Origin: Rhodocyclaceae bacterium
GTDB lineage: Bacteria; Pseudomonadota; Gammaproteobacteria; Burkholderiales; Rhodocyclaceae
Assembly: GCA_013791905.1 (NCBI GenBank)
Contig: VMSX01000016.1
Location: forward strand, 62,001 to 126,000
Reading direction: 5' to 3'
Length of the DNA stretch: 64,000 nucleotides
In this document: one piece after another, positions 26,450-35,075 of the stretch
Layout of the letters: each line of letters begins with the position of its first letter
Numbering within the stretch: position 1 is the stretch's first letter
Translations under genes and position numbers: made by a program
Notes under the pieces: model-generated
Database searches by the model: none
What the model was told of the DNA's origin: nothing
The model's input: only the letters and a program-made list of their open reading frames with translations

Positions 26450-26982
26450 GACGTCCTGCATGCGCTCGTTTTCAGTTTCCTCCGACGCATTACGCGCCAG
26501 TACCAGCCCAGGCTGATCAGTGCGTAACTGGCCAGTCCGGCCAGTGTCGCGGTGATGGTCAGACCGACGAACAAAGGCAGACCGACATCTGCCAGGCGTT
26601 GCCAGAGGTCGCCATCCGCAGCGGCCGGTTGCACCGATGGTATTTGCGGTTCGGCTCCGGCGTCTTCGCCCGTGATCCAGGTGCCGAGTTTGTAGGCGGC
26701 GTAGTAGATGGGGGCGAAAGTGACCGGGTTGGTGACCAGGGTGCTCGCCGCAGCGGCGGGCACATTGGCGCGCAGGGCGACGGCGACGGCGGCCGACAGG
26801 GGAATCTGGGCGATCGGGATCAGTAGCCCGAAGAACACACCGATGCCGACGCCCAAGGCGACGCCCCGCCGCGACCAGTGCCAGAGTCGCGGATGGTGCA
26901 GCACGGGTCCCAGCCAGCGCAGCCAGCGACTGCCGACAAGTTGTTCGCGCGTGGGAAAATGGCGGCGCAGGCGCTCAAACAT
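26446..26982 (-). CDS. DUF2062 family membrane protein
   Basis: A 178-residue protein of the DUF2062 family. RGVALGVGIGVFFGLLIPIA and TLVTNPVTFAPIYYAAYKLG are its hallmark segments, with a final hydrophobic helix before a basic tail. ATG 26982 is preferred to the longer ORF from 27054. It overlaps the universal stress gene 3 stop by 8 bases. The family often accompanies glycan or cell-envelope genes; the molecular role is unknown. Confidence 0.87.
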   Translation of the reverse strand: MFERLRRHFPTREQLVGSRWLRWLGPVLHHPRLWHWSRRGVALGVGIGVFFGLLIPIAQIPLSAAVAVALRANVPAAAASTLVTNPVTFAPIYYAAYKLGTWITGEDAGAEPQIPSVQPAAADGDLWQRLADVGLPLFVGLTITATLAGLASYALISLGWYWRVMRRRKLKTSACRTS

Positions 26983-27880
26983 CGTTGTCGGCCTCGCGCG
27001 GCGGACGACCGTCGGCCATGACCAGTACGTCACACTGCGATTCGGCCAGCACATGTTTGGTAACGCTGCCGAGCAGGAATTCCTCGATCATGTCCTTGCC
27101 CTGCTTGCCCATGACGATGAGGTCGCTGCCGTGCACCTGCTCCTGTTCGATGATGCGTTGCGCGGGGTTGCCGTGCAGGGCGAGCATGCTTACCTTACTG
27201 GGCCCGCCCACCGTGTCAGCCAGCACATGAAGTTGTTGTTGCGCCTCGTGCTTCGCCGTCGAGCGGAATTGCTGAATGACGGCATCACCAACCCCGGCAT
27301 AGAGCAGTTTGCCCTCGAACGCCGACTCGAAGGCGTGCAGCAGGACGATATGGGCCTGCGGAGCGAGTTGGCGAGCCATCTGTAAGCTGCGCGCCGAAAC
27401 CGGAGAAAAGTCGACCGGGACCAGTACGCGCTGATAGGCGTGGCTTGGCGCTTGCTTGACCACCAGTATCGGCAAGCGGGTCATGCGGATCAGACGCGCG
27501 GCGGTTGTGCCGAGTAGGAAATTGCCGCCACTGGTACCAAAAACGAGCAGACCGGCATCAATGGCTGCCGCGTGGTCGAGGATGGATTGCAGCAGTTTGC
27601 CGGTGGCCAAATGGATATCCGCCGCAATGCCATGCGCGTGACCAAGTTCGGCAGCCAGTTTTGCCAGGGAATCGTGTGCCTGTTGGTGAATATCTTCCTC
27701 AAGCTTTGCCGAGTCGCGCCCCAACAACTTATGCAATTCGTCAATGACGCGCTGGCGGATGGTGTGCATCAGGGTGAGTTGTGCGCCGGTTTCGGCTGCT
27801 AGGCGAAACGCCCGGTCGGCGGCATGCTGCGCGGAAGGTTGGAAGTCGGTCGTGGCAAGAATGCGGAATGGTGATTTCAT
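26975..27880 (-). CDS. tandem-domain universal stress protein (paralogue 3)
   Basis: A 301-residue two-domain UspA-family protein. From about residue 24 it differs from paralogue 2 at only a handful of positions, but its first 23 residues (MKSPFRILATTDFQPSAQHA) are distinct and its C-terminus has an extra tail (ADGRPPREADNDV) that runs into the DUF2062 start. Its ATG overlaps the stop of the KefB-like gene (ATGA), so it belongs to the large cation-transport operon. A regulatory link to the antiporter is inference. Confidence 0.92.
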   Translation of the reverse strand: MKSPFRILATTDFQPSAQHAADRAFRLAAETGAQLTLMHTIRQRVIDELHKLLGRDSAKLEEDIHQQAHDSLAKLAAELGHAHGIAADIHLATGKLLQSILDHAAAIDAGLLVFGTSGGNFLLGTTAARLIRMTRLPILVVKQAPSHAYQRVLVPVDFSPVSARSLQMARQLAPQAHIVLLHAFESAFEGKLLYAGVGDAVIQQFRSTAKHEAQQQLHVLADTVGGPSKVSMLALHGNPAQRIIEQEQVHGSDLIVMGKQGKDMIEEFLLGSVTKHVLAESQCDVLVMADGRPPREADNDV

Positions 27881-29529
27881 GTGCCGTTTCCCTTCGGACG
27901 TATCAGTGCAGTGAGATGCTCAACGGTGTAATCCACGGCATCGCGCATCGGATAAAGAACTGTCGGCGCACCAGCCTGTTTGAGGATTGCGCCATCTTTT
28001 TCCTCGCGCGCAACAATCGCCACATCGCCCTGATAACGCCGTTCCTTCAAGGCATGCAGCAGGGCGCGGTTGGATTCGATGTCGGGCAGGGTGCTGATGA
28101 CCCACGCCGCCTTGTCGAGCGGCAGGGCCTCCAGAAAATCGTGATCGAGGCCATCGCCGAAACGGGTGGGGAGTCCGTTGTGGCGCAGCGTGCGTGCCAG
28201 TTCCGGATCGAAGTCCACACCGAGTACGCTGAGGCCTGCGTCTTGTAGCCCCAGCGCGAGGCGACCACCGTAACGGCCGAGGCCAAACACCACGACGTCG
28301 GGTTGATCAGGCGCCCGGTGATCGCGTTCGACAGCCAGTTCGCGGTGCGGGCGACGGCGCTCGAAGATGCCGAGCCAGGGCATCAGCCGCTCGTAGAGGG
28401 GGTGCGAATACAGGATCATGTAGGTGGAAATTGCGATGGTCACCAGGCCGACCAATGTCGTCAGTCCGAGAGCCCCGGCACCGACATGGCCAAGAGAAAT
28501 GCCCATGGCGACGAAAATGATCGAGAACTCGCTGATCTGCGCGACGGTGAGTCCGGCGAGGAAGCCGGTGCGTTTGCGATAGCCCATGTAACCCATGATG
28601 GCCATGACGATGAGCGGGTTGCCGATCAGCACGAACAGCGATAGGACAGCGGCCGGCACCAGTTCGCCACCCAGCGTCGAAAAATCAAGCTTGGCACCAA
28701 GATCGATGAAGAAGAACAGCAGCAAAAAATCGCGAATGCCGGTGAGGCGGGCATTGATGGCATCCCGATACTGGGTCGAGGCCAGCGAAAAACCGGCCAG
28801 AAAGGCGCCGGCTTCTTTCGAGAAACCGGCCCATTCGCCCAGCGCTCCCAGGCCGGTTCCCCAGGCGATGGCGAAGATCAGCAGCAGTTCCTGCGAGCGC
28901 GCCATGATGGATACCAGCTTGGGTAGCACATAGCGCATCAGCACGAACATCAGCAGCGCAGCCGCCACCACGCGCCCGGTGAGCGAAACGGCTACTTCAC
29001 CGATGGATGCATCGCCCGCGCCGCGCATGGCACTCATTGCCATCATGGCGAGCACCACGGCAAGATCCTGCACGATCAGAAAACCGACTGCGATGCGTCC
29101 GTGCAGCGAGTCGAGCTCGCGCTTGTCGGAAAGCAACTTGACGATGATGATGGTGCTGGAAAACGTCAGCGCGATGGCGACGTAGATGGCCTCCATGACG
29201 CTCTTGCCCATCAGCAGGATCAGGACAAAGCCGAAGGCAATCGTGAACCCGAGTTGCCCGAGTCCGGTGGCGAGCGCTACCGGCCCGATATGCCGGACAT
29301 GATGGAGGTCGAGCTTGAGGCCCACCACGAACAGCAGTACGGCAACGCCGATCTGGGCGAGCAGGTCGATCTGGTCCTGGGCCGTCACCATCCCCAGGAC
29401 TGCCGGACCGGCGACGATGCCGACGACGATATAGGCGATCAAAACCGGCTGGCGCAGCCGTATGGCAATGGCGCCGGCCGCAGCGGAGATCAGCAGGAGC
29501 AAGGCGAATTCGCTGAAGACGTTATGCAT
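27877..29529 (-). CDS. KefB/CPA2-type monovalent cation:proton antiporter with TrkA-N domain
   Basis: A 550-residue protein. The N-terminal ~390 residues form a Na+/H+-exchanger membrane domain with about 12 helices (LTFSSTIIIVKLLSDKRE, FSKEAGAFLAGFSLA). The C-terminal RCK/TrkA-N Rossmann domain begins VVVFGLGRYGGRLALGL, a nucleotide-binding fold. Such proteins mediate K+ efflux or K+(Na+)/H+ exchange under electrophile or pH stress. It lacks a neighbouring KefF-like ancillary gene; a universal stress protein follows instead. Confidence 0.9.
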   Translation of the reverse strand: MHNVFSEFALLLLISAAAGAIAIRLRQPVLIAYIVVGIVAGPAVLGMVTAQDQIDLLAQIGVAVLLFVVGLKLDLHHVRHIGPVALATGLGQLGFTIAFGFVLILLMGKSVMEAIYVAIALTFSSTIIIVKLLSDKRELDSLHGRIAVGFLIVQDLAVVLAMMAMSAMRGAGDASIGEVAVSLTGRVVAAALLMFVLMRYVLPKLVSIMARSQELLLIFAIAWGTGLGALGEWAGFSKEAGAFLAGFSLASTQYRDAINARLTGIRDFLLLFFFIDLGAKLDFSTLGGELVPAAVLSLFVLIGNPLIVMAIMGYMGYRKRTGFLAGLTVAQISEFSIIFVAMGISLGHVGAGALGLTTLVGLVTIAISTYMILYSHPLYERLMPWLGIFERRRPHRELAVERDHRAPDQPDVVVFGLGRYGGRLALGLQDAGLSVLGVDFDPELARTLRHNGLPTRFGDGLDHDFLEALPLDKAAWVISTLPDIESNRALLHALKERRYQGDVAIVAREEKDGAILKQAGAPTVLYPMRDAVDYTVEHLTALIRPKGNGT

Positions 29530-29539
29530 GATTTGTGCC

Positions 29540-30163
29540 CTAACGCCACAGACTCAACGGCGGATCGGCGACCACCGCGCGCAGGATGTCGCTGCGCGAG
29601 ACGAAGCCGACCAGCCGCCCGTTGTCGTCCACGATGGGTACGCCGTCGACGTCCTGGTCGAGCATGACGGTGGCAATGAGGCGGATGTCGGTCAGTGGTG
29701 CGGTAGCGACCACCGGCGTTGTCATGACATCGCGGACCTGCCGGCTGAGGGATGCGATGATCCGGTCGGCATCGATATTGAGTGCGGTCAGCAGGTTGCG
29801 CTCGCTGACGACGCCGATGAGTCGTGCTGCGTCGTCGAGCACCGGCGCCTGGTGGATGTGGTGGTCGTGCAAAGTCCGCCAGGCTTGCGCAACGTCATCG
29901 CTGGCGGCGACGGTGATCACCTGGCGCTGCATGACCTGCTCGGCAAGATAGAGCGGGCCGCGCTCCTGGTCGTGATGCAGCATCTCCTGATAGGCGTGGA
30001 TCGCCTCCGCGCGGGGAGGGCTGGCTATTACCGCGACACCGGATTCTTCACCCTCGGTGGCGATGGGGCGCACCGCGCGCAGGCTATGGAGCTGGCGCAC
30101 CTGTTTGAGTTCTTCCAGCGAGCCTCTGAAGACCGGCCCCGACATGCCGTAAATGGAAAACAT
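29540..30163 (-). CDS. CBS-domain pair protein
   Basis: A 207-residue soluble protein. The C-terminal part has two CBS domains (VMQRQVITVAASDDVAQAWR... and VRDVMTTPVVATAPLTDIRL...), each with the usual GVVSERNLL or GFVSRSDIL end. The N-terminal 80 residues are distinct (MFSIYGMSGPVFRGSLEELK). CBS pairs sense adenosine nucleotides or ionic strength. Located between the Ca2+-ATPase and the KefB-like antiporter with gaps of about 10 bp, it may regulate either. Confidence 0.9.
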   Translation of the reverse strand: MFSIYGMSGPVFRGSLEELKQVRQLHSLRAVRPIATEGEESGVAVIASPPRAEAIHAYQEMLHHDQERGPLYLAEQVMQRQVITVAASDDVAQAWRTLHDHHIHQAPVLDDAARLIGVVSERNLLTALNIDADRIIASLSRQVRDVMTTPVVATAPLTDIRLIATVMLDQDVDGVPIVDDNGRLVGFVSRSDILRAVVADPPLSLWR

Positions 30164-30172
30164 GCGATGGCC

Positions 30173-32920
30173 TCAGGTTTTCCTGCGCCGGCCGGCGAGG
30201 AGGTGGAGCCCCAGCTTGCGTGTCTCTTCCAGAACCAGGGTACTCGATGCGATGGCGGCTGACCACAACCAGTCGCGGAGGCTGAGGTCGATGGTGTCGA
30301 ATACCGCCTGCGCCGGCGCCCAATGAACGACGACAACCTGCAGCCCGACCACGCCGGCGAGCGCCAGCCAGAGCTTGCCATTGCTGAAAAACTGGCGATT
30401 AAAGGCGCTGCCATGCTCGTTGCGGGCATTGAAGATGTTGAAAAACTGGAACAGCACAAAGGTGGTGAAGGCCAGTGTCACTGCATAGTCATGGCCGCCC
30501 GTGCGTTCGCCCCAGGCGTAGGCGGTGAGGGTGCCGACCGCCATCGTCAGGCCGAAGAGCGACAGGCGCACCAGACGCTTGCCGCTCAGGATGCTGGCGT
30601 CAGGCTGACGAGGCTTTGAGCGCATGATGCCGGGACGCGCCGGTTCGACGCCGAGGGTCATGGCAGGTGGGCCGTCCATGATGATGTTGACCCAGAGAAT
30701 CTGGATGGCGGTGAATGGCGTGGGCATGCCGAACAGCGGTGCGCCGAGTACTGTGAGAATCGCCCCGATGTTGGTGGACAACTGGAAGCGTACGAATTTG
30801 ACGATGTTGTCGTAGATGGTGCGGCCTTCCTCGACTGCGTGCACGATGCTGGCGAAGTTGTCGTCGGTGAGCACCAGGGTGGCGGCCTCCTTGGTCACTT
30901 CGGTGCCGGTGATGCCCATGGCCACGCCGATGTCAGCGGTTTTTAGGGCCGGCGCGTCGTTGACGCCGTCGCCGGTCATCGCGACGACATGGCCGCGTGC
31001 CTGCAGCGCCTCGACGATACGCAGCTTGTGCTCGGGCGAAACGCGGGCGAATACTGCGGTGCGCTCGACCAGTTCAGAGAGGGCCTGGCCGCTGAGTCCC
31101 TCGATCTCGCGGCCTTCACGCGATTCGCCGCGCAGTTCGGTGATCAGGCCAAGATCGCGGGCGATCGCGGCGGCGGTTGCCTGATGATCGCCCGTGATCA
31201 TCTTCACGGCGATGCCGGCGGTCTGGCAGATGTGAATTGCTGTGCGCGCTTCGGGACGCGGCGGGTCGATGATGCCGACCAAACCGATGAGGGTCAGATC
31301 GTTGGTCCAAGGCAGCAGATCGCCCGCCGGATCGAATTCCGCTGCGGGGATGGTGCGGCTGGCGAGGGCGAGTACGCGCAAGGCCTGCTCGGCAAACGCG
31401 TCGTTCTGTGCCGTGAATTCGGCACGGGCAGCGTCGTCGAGTGCCGGTTCCCCCACCGGGGTGAGCCAGCGGTTGGCGCGCGCTAGCAGTACGTCCGGTG
31501 CACCCTTGATCCACATGCGGACGACTGCGCCGTCATGGTGGAAAGTGGCCATGAATTTGTTGGCCGAATCGAAGGGAATTTCGGCAATGCGCGGATGTCG
31601 ATCATGCAGTGCATCGGCGATTTCCTCTGGTGTCGAGTGGCCCGTAGTGGCTTTCGCGGCAAGCGCCAGCAGCGCGCCCTCGGTCGGGTCACCGATAAGT
31701 TCGCCATCGCGGATGCGGGCATCGGCACAGAGCACCGCCGGGTCGCGCAGACTGTCAAATTCGGGGGCGGGCTGGCCGTCCTCGGCAGTCAGCTGTCCAT
31801 CGCCCCGGTAACCTTCGCCGCTCACGGCAAAGTGGCGGCCCTTGTAAAAGACGCGGCGGGCGGTCATCTGGTTCAGGGTCAGCGTGCCGGTCTTGTCAGA
31901 GCAGATCACCGTCGTGCAGCCCAGCGTTTCCACCGCCGCCAGTTTCTTGACGATGGCGTGGCGCTTGGCCATGCGGTGCATGCCCAGCGCCAGGGTGACG
32001 GTCACCACCGCCGGCAAGCCTTCGGGGATCGCCGCGACTGCCAGCGCGATCGCGGTCATTGCGGTCTGCACGAGATCGTCGCCGCGCAGGATGCCGATAA
32101 CGAAGATCAGCGCCACGACAACGCCGGCGATCGCGGCCAGCCGTTTACCGAGCTTGTCGAGCTGCACCTGCAAAGGGGTTGCCGACTCGGCGGCCTCGGC
32201 GAGCAGGCCGGCGATCTTGCCCATCTCGGTGTGCATGCCGGTGGCGGTGACGATGGCCTCGATACGGCCGCGCGTCACCACGGTGTTCATGAAGACCATC
32301 GAGCGCCGTTCCGCCAGCGCCGACTTTTCCTCCACCGCTTCCGGGCTCTTGGCCACGGCGTGCGATTCACCGGTGAGCGCGGCCTCCGCCACTTCGGCCG
32401 AATGAGCGTGGAGCACGCGCGCGTCAGCGGGGATACGGTCGCCCGCTTCAAGCAACAGCACATCGCCTGGCACCAGGTCGACTGCCTGAATCTGCGCGGT
32501 ATGGCCAGCGCGGCGCACCCGTGCGATGGGCGCCAGCATGTTCTTGAGGGCCGCCAGTGCCGCCTCGGCGCGGTGTTCCTGATAGAAACCGAGCGTCGCG
32601 TTGAGCAGCACCACAATGGCGATGACGATGGCGTCCTTGAGCTCGCCGACTGCGCCGGCCAACACGGCCGCACCGAGCAGCACGATGACGAGGAAGTTTT
32701 TGAACTGGTCGATGAACTTGAGCCAGGCCGGACGCGGTGGCTTGCTGGCGAGCTGGTTCGGGCCGTGGCTGGCCAGTCTTGCTGCGGCCTCGGTTGCGCT
32801 CAGACCGATGGCAGGATCCACTTTAAGGGTGACAGCGACCGCTGCCGACGCTTCTGCGTGCCAGGCGGTCAGTGCAGCAGGGCGTGAAGATTTAACGGGG
32901 GCAGGCATGACTTTATCCAT
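30173..32920 (-). CDS. P-type (IIA) cation-transporting ATPase, probably Ca2+
   Basis: A 915-residue P2-type ATPase. It shows the actuator TGES, phosphorylation motif DKTGTLT, hinge TGDGVNDAPALK, the M4 ion-site PEGLPA and the M6 segment IIMDGPPAM, as in SERCA-like pumps. Ca2+ (possibly Mn2+) export is therefore likely. ATG 32920 or 32908 could be used; the longer ORF from 32977 would overlap the upstream exchanger gene. It sits between the CaCA exchanger and the CBS gene in one compact operon. Confidence 0.92.
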   Translation of the reverse strand: MDKVMPAPVKSSRPAALTAWHAEASAAVAVTLKVDPAIGLSATEAAARLASHGPNQLASKPPRPAWLKFIDQFKNFLVIVLLGAAVLAGAVGELKDAIVIAIVVLLNATLGFYQEHRAEAALAALKNMLAPIARVRRAGHTAQIQAVDLVPGDVLLLEAGDRIPADARVLHAHSAEVAEAALTGESHAVAKSPEAVEEKSALAERRSMVFMNTVVTRGRIEAIVTATGMHTEMGKIAGLLAEAAESATPLQVQLDKLGKRLAAIAGVVVALIFVIGILRGDDLVQTAMTAIALAVAAIPEGLPAVVTVTLALGMHRMAKRHAIVKKLAAVETLGCTTVICSDKTGTLTLNQMTARRVFYKGRHFAVSGEGYRGDGQLTAEDGQPAPEFDSLRDPAVLCADARIRDGELIGDPTEGALLALAAKATTGHSTPEEIADALHDRHPRIAEIPFDSANKFMATFHHDGAVVRMWIKGAPDVLLARANRWLTPVGEPALDDAARAEFTAQNDAFAEQALRVLALASRTIPAAEFDPAGDLLPWTNDLTLIGLVGIIDPPRPEARTAIHICQTAGIAVKMITGDHQATAAAIARDLGLITELRGESREGREIEGLSGQALSELVERTAVFARVSPEHKLRIVEALQARGHVVAMTGDGVNDAPALKTADIGVAMGITGTEVTKEAATLVLTDDNFASIVHAVEEGRTIYDNIVKFVRFQLSTNIGAILTVLGAPLFGMPTPFTAIQILWVNIIMDGPPAMTLGVEPARPGIMRSKPRQPDASILSGKRLVRLSLFGLTMAVGTLTAYAWGERTGGHDYAVTLAFTTFVLFQFFNIFNARNEHGSAFNRQFFSNGKLWLALAGVVGLQVVVVHWAPAQAVFDTIDLSLRDWLWSAAIASSTLVLEETRKLGLHLLAGRRRKT

Positions 32921-32930
32921 GATAAGGCTG

Positions 32931-33884
32931 CTATAGCGCGCGTCCAGTGGTGATGGTCGCCACGACGAAGACGGCATAGCTGGCCAGCAGCAGATAGCCG
33001 CGTGCGCGGCTGATGATACCGTCGCGTCCGGGAATCAGCAGGAGCAGTGACAGTGTGCCTATGCCGAGCGCGATGGCGACTTCAGCCGGTGCTGCCTGAA
33101 TCGGGTGAATGCTCGCCGCGACGCCGACAATCGCCATGCCGTTGTAAAGATTGCTGCCCAGCAAGGTGCCGACGCCGATGTCGTCGTGGCCGCGGTAACG
33201 TGCAAGCAGCACGGTGACCAGTTCGGGCAGCGAGGTGCCGATCGCCACCACGGTCGCGCCGACGATGTAGGCATCGACGCCGAAGGCGGTGGCGATGCCG
33301 GTGGCGCTACTGACGAACAAGCGTCCGGCAAAGATCAGCAGGGTAAGACCGGCAAGACCGGAAACCACCGCTAGCCATGGACGGAGCTCGTCGTCGGTCA
33401 CGTCGACAAACTCACCTGAACCACGGCTCGCGACACCGGCACGCATCAGCAGCCACAGCCAGGTTGCAAACACCAGCAGGAGGATGACGCCTTCTTGGCG
33501 GGTGATGGTGCCGTCCAGGGCAAACAGGAAAGTCAGCAGCGGTATTGCCAGGGCCAGGACAAAGTCTCGGCCGAGATCCCTTGGTGCCACCCGGATCGGT
33601 CCAAAGAACAGTGCGAGCCCGAAGAGCAGGGCGATATTGACGACATTACTGCCCAGCGCATCGCCAAGGCCGATTTCCGGCTGTCCGGAAAGGGCGGCAA
33701 CGGTGGAAACCGTCAGCTCCGGGCTCGACGTCGCAAACGCAGCCAGGCTGGTCGCCACGAGCAGCTTGGGTACGCGCAACCAGGCAGCGGTACCCAGCAC
33801 ACCCTTGAGGAACAGTTCGCCGCCGATGCCAGCCAGGGCGATGGCGCCGAGCACTGCTAGCAGATCGTTGGCGGAAAGGGTCAT
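32931..33884 (-). CDS. calcium/sodium antiporter (CaCA family, YrbG-like)
   Basis: A 317-residue exchanger with the two alpha repeats: SSPELTVSTVAAL with LGSNVVNIALLFG, and GTSLPELVTVLLA with LGSNLYNGMAIVG. Ten hydrophobic segments are visible. It exports Ca2+ in exchange for Na+ or H+. Its ATG overlaps the mrpG stop, so it is cotranslated with the Mrp Na+/H+ antiporter, which could supply its Na+ gradient. Confidence 0.92.
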   Translation of the reverse strand: MTLSANDLLAVLGAIALAGIGGELFLKGVLGTAAWLRVPKLLVATSLAAFATSSPELTVSTVAALSGQPEIGLGDALGSNVVNIALLFGLALFFGPIRVAPRDLGRDFVLALAIPLLTFLFALDGTITRQEGVILLLVFATWLWLLMRAGVASRGSGEFVDVTDDELRPWLAVVSGLAGLTLLIFAGRLFVSSATGIATAFGVDAYIVGATVVAIGTSLPELVTVLLARYRGHDDIGVGTLLGSNLYNGMAIVGVAASIHPIQAAPAEVAIALGIGTLSLLLLIPGRDGIISRARGYLLLASYAVFVVATITTGRAL

Positions 33885-34327
33885 GTGCCACGCTCTCTAA
33901 GGCTGGTGTCGTGCGCGCCCCCAGGGGTGTTCGGAATTTCACCACGGGTGTCTGGCTCGGCTCGTGATGGAGGAGCTGCGGGCAACGCATCGCCAGGACG
34001 GTTTTCGGCATTTTCGGGTAGAGGGGCGAGCGAGGTCAGTCTCTGGTGTAGCGCCGCCTTGGCCAACAGATGCGCGGAGACCGGGGCGGTGATGAACAGG
34101 AACAGGGCCACCAGCACCTCGTGCAGGCTGAGGCTGTCGCCGGTGACGCTGAAATAGGTCGCCGAGGCGATCAACAGGCTGCCCACACCGAGCGTGGTGG
34201 CCTTGGTCGGGCCGTGCAGGCGAGTGTAGAAGTCATCGAGCCGGGCGAGGCCGAACGAGCCGATGAAAGTGAATATCGCCCCGGCGAGAACCAGCAGGGA
34301 AAGCAGGAGTTCGGTTGCATCATTCAT
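33881..34327 (-). CDS. mrpG: Mrp-type Na+/H+ antiporter subunit G
   Basis: A 148-residue subunit; the first 95 residues form the MnhG/PhaG domain (SFGLARLDDFYTRLHGPTKA) with three helices, followed by a Pro/Arg-rich tail of about 45 residues. The start overlaps mrpF (ATGA) and the stop overlaps the CaCA gene. The unusually long polar tail has no clear function. Confidence 0.92.
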   Translation of the reverse strand: MNDATELLLSLLVLAGAIFTFIGSFGLARLDDFYTRLHGPTKATTLGVGSLLIASATYFSVTGDSLSLHEVLVALFLFITAPVSAHLLAKAALHQRLTSLAPLPENAENRPGDALPAAPPSRAEPDTRGEIPNTPGGAHDTSLRERGT

Positions 34328-34593
34328 TCAATGATATCTCCGCGCAGCAGAAACTTGCAAAGCGCCACCGTGCCGACGAAGCCCATCAGCGCGATGAGCA
34401 GTGCCGCCTCGAAATAGAGGTCGCTGCCGAAGTGGATGCCGAGCAGTACCAGCAGCGCGATGGCGTTAATGTAAAGGGTATCGAGGGCGAGAATGCGGTC
34501 AGGCGCACTGGGGCCTTTGAGCAGGCGCCAGAGCGCGAGGGCGAAGGCTGCGGTGACCAGGGCAAAGGCGATAAGCAGCGCGATGTTCAGCAT
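34324..34593 (-). CDS. mrpF: Mrp-type Na+/H+ antiporter subunit F
   Basis: An 89-residue membrane subunit with three hydrophobic helices and the MrpF/PhaF core RLLKGPSAPDRILALDTLYI. It overlaps mrpE by seven bases and mrpG by ATGA. It is part of the heteromeric Mrp antiporter. Confidence 0.93.
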   Translation of the reverse strand: MLNIALLIAFALVTAAFALALWRLLKGPSAPDRILALDTLYINAIALLVLLGIHFGSDLYFEAALLIALMGFVGTVALCKFLLRGDIIE

Positions 34594-35075
34594 TCGAAGA
34601 TTTCCTTGAGCGGCGCTTCATAGCGCGACTTGATCGTGGCAACCAGTTCAGCGTGGTCGTCGGCATCGAGCGCATGCACGAGGAGGCTTTTCCGGTCCTC
34701 GCTCAAACGGGCGGATACCGTGCCCGGTGTAAGGCAGATGGTATTAGCCAGAGCGCTGATGGCAAGATCGTGGCGGACATCCAGGGAAACGACCACAAAT
34801 GCCGGGCGCAGGTGCCGCCCCCGGACGAGAATCAGCCACGCCACTTTCAGGTTGGCGACCAGGATGTCGAACAGCACCACGCCGGCAAAACGCAGTAGCG
34901 TACGCGGGTGTCGAATGCGCACTTGTTCCGGCCAGAACGGCAGGGTGAATACTGGAATGGCCCAGCCCAGCAGCAGGCCGAGCACGATCTGGCCCGGCGC
35001 CACGCTGTTGTTGAGCAGCAACCAAACCAGTGCCAGCATCGGCGTAAGCAGGGGATGTGGCAGCAGGCGTTTCAT
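34587..35075 (-). CDS. mrpE: Mrp-type Na+/H+ antiporter subunit E
   Basis: A 162-residue subunit of the MnhE/PhaE family with N-terminal membrane helices and a soluble C-terminal part containing LANTICLTPGTVSA and VHALDADDHAELV, hallmarks of the family. The stop overlaps mrpF and the start overlaps mrpD (ATGA). Confidence 0.94.
   Translation of the reverse strand: MKRLLPHPLLTPMLALVWLLLNNSVAPGQIVLGLLLGWAIPVFTLPFWPEQVRIRHPRTLLRFAGVVLFDILVANLKVAWLILVRGRHLRPAFVVVSLDVRHDLAISALANTICLTPGTVSARLSEDRKSLLVHALDADDHAELVATIKSRYEAPLKEIFEC

Noticed and set aside
31535-32887. 450-codon plus-strand ORF opposite the P-type ATPase
   Set aside because: The minus strand encodes an ATPase with every expected motif; the antisense ORF is a by-product of high GC and codon bias. 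The same applies to 21227-21988, 36927-37958 and 38982-39710.
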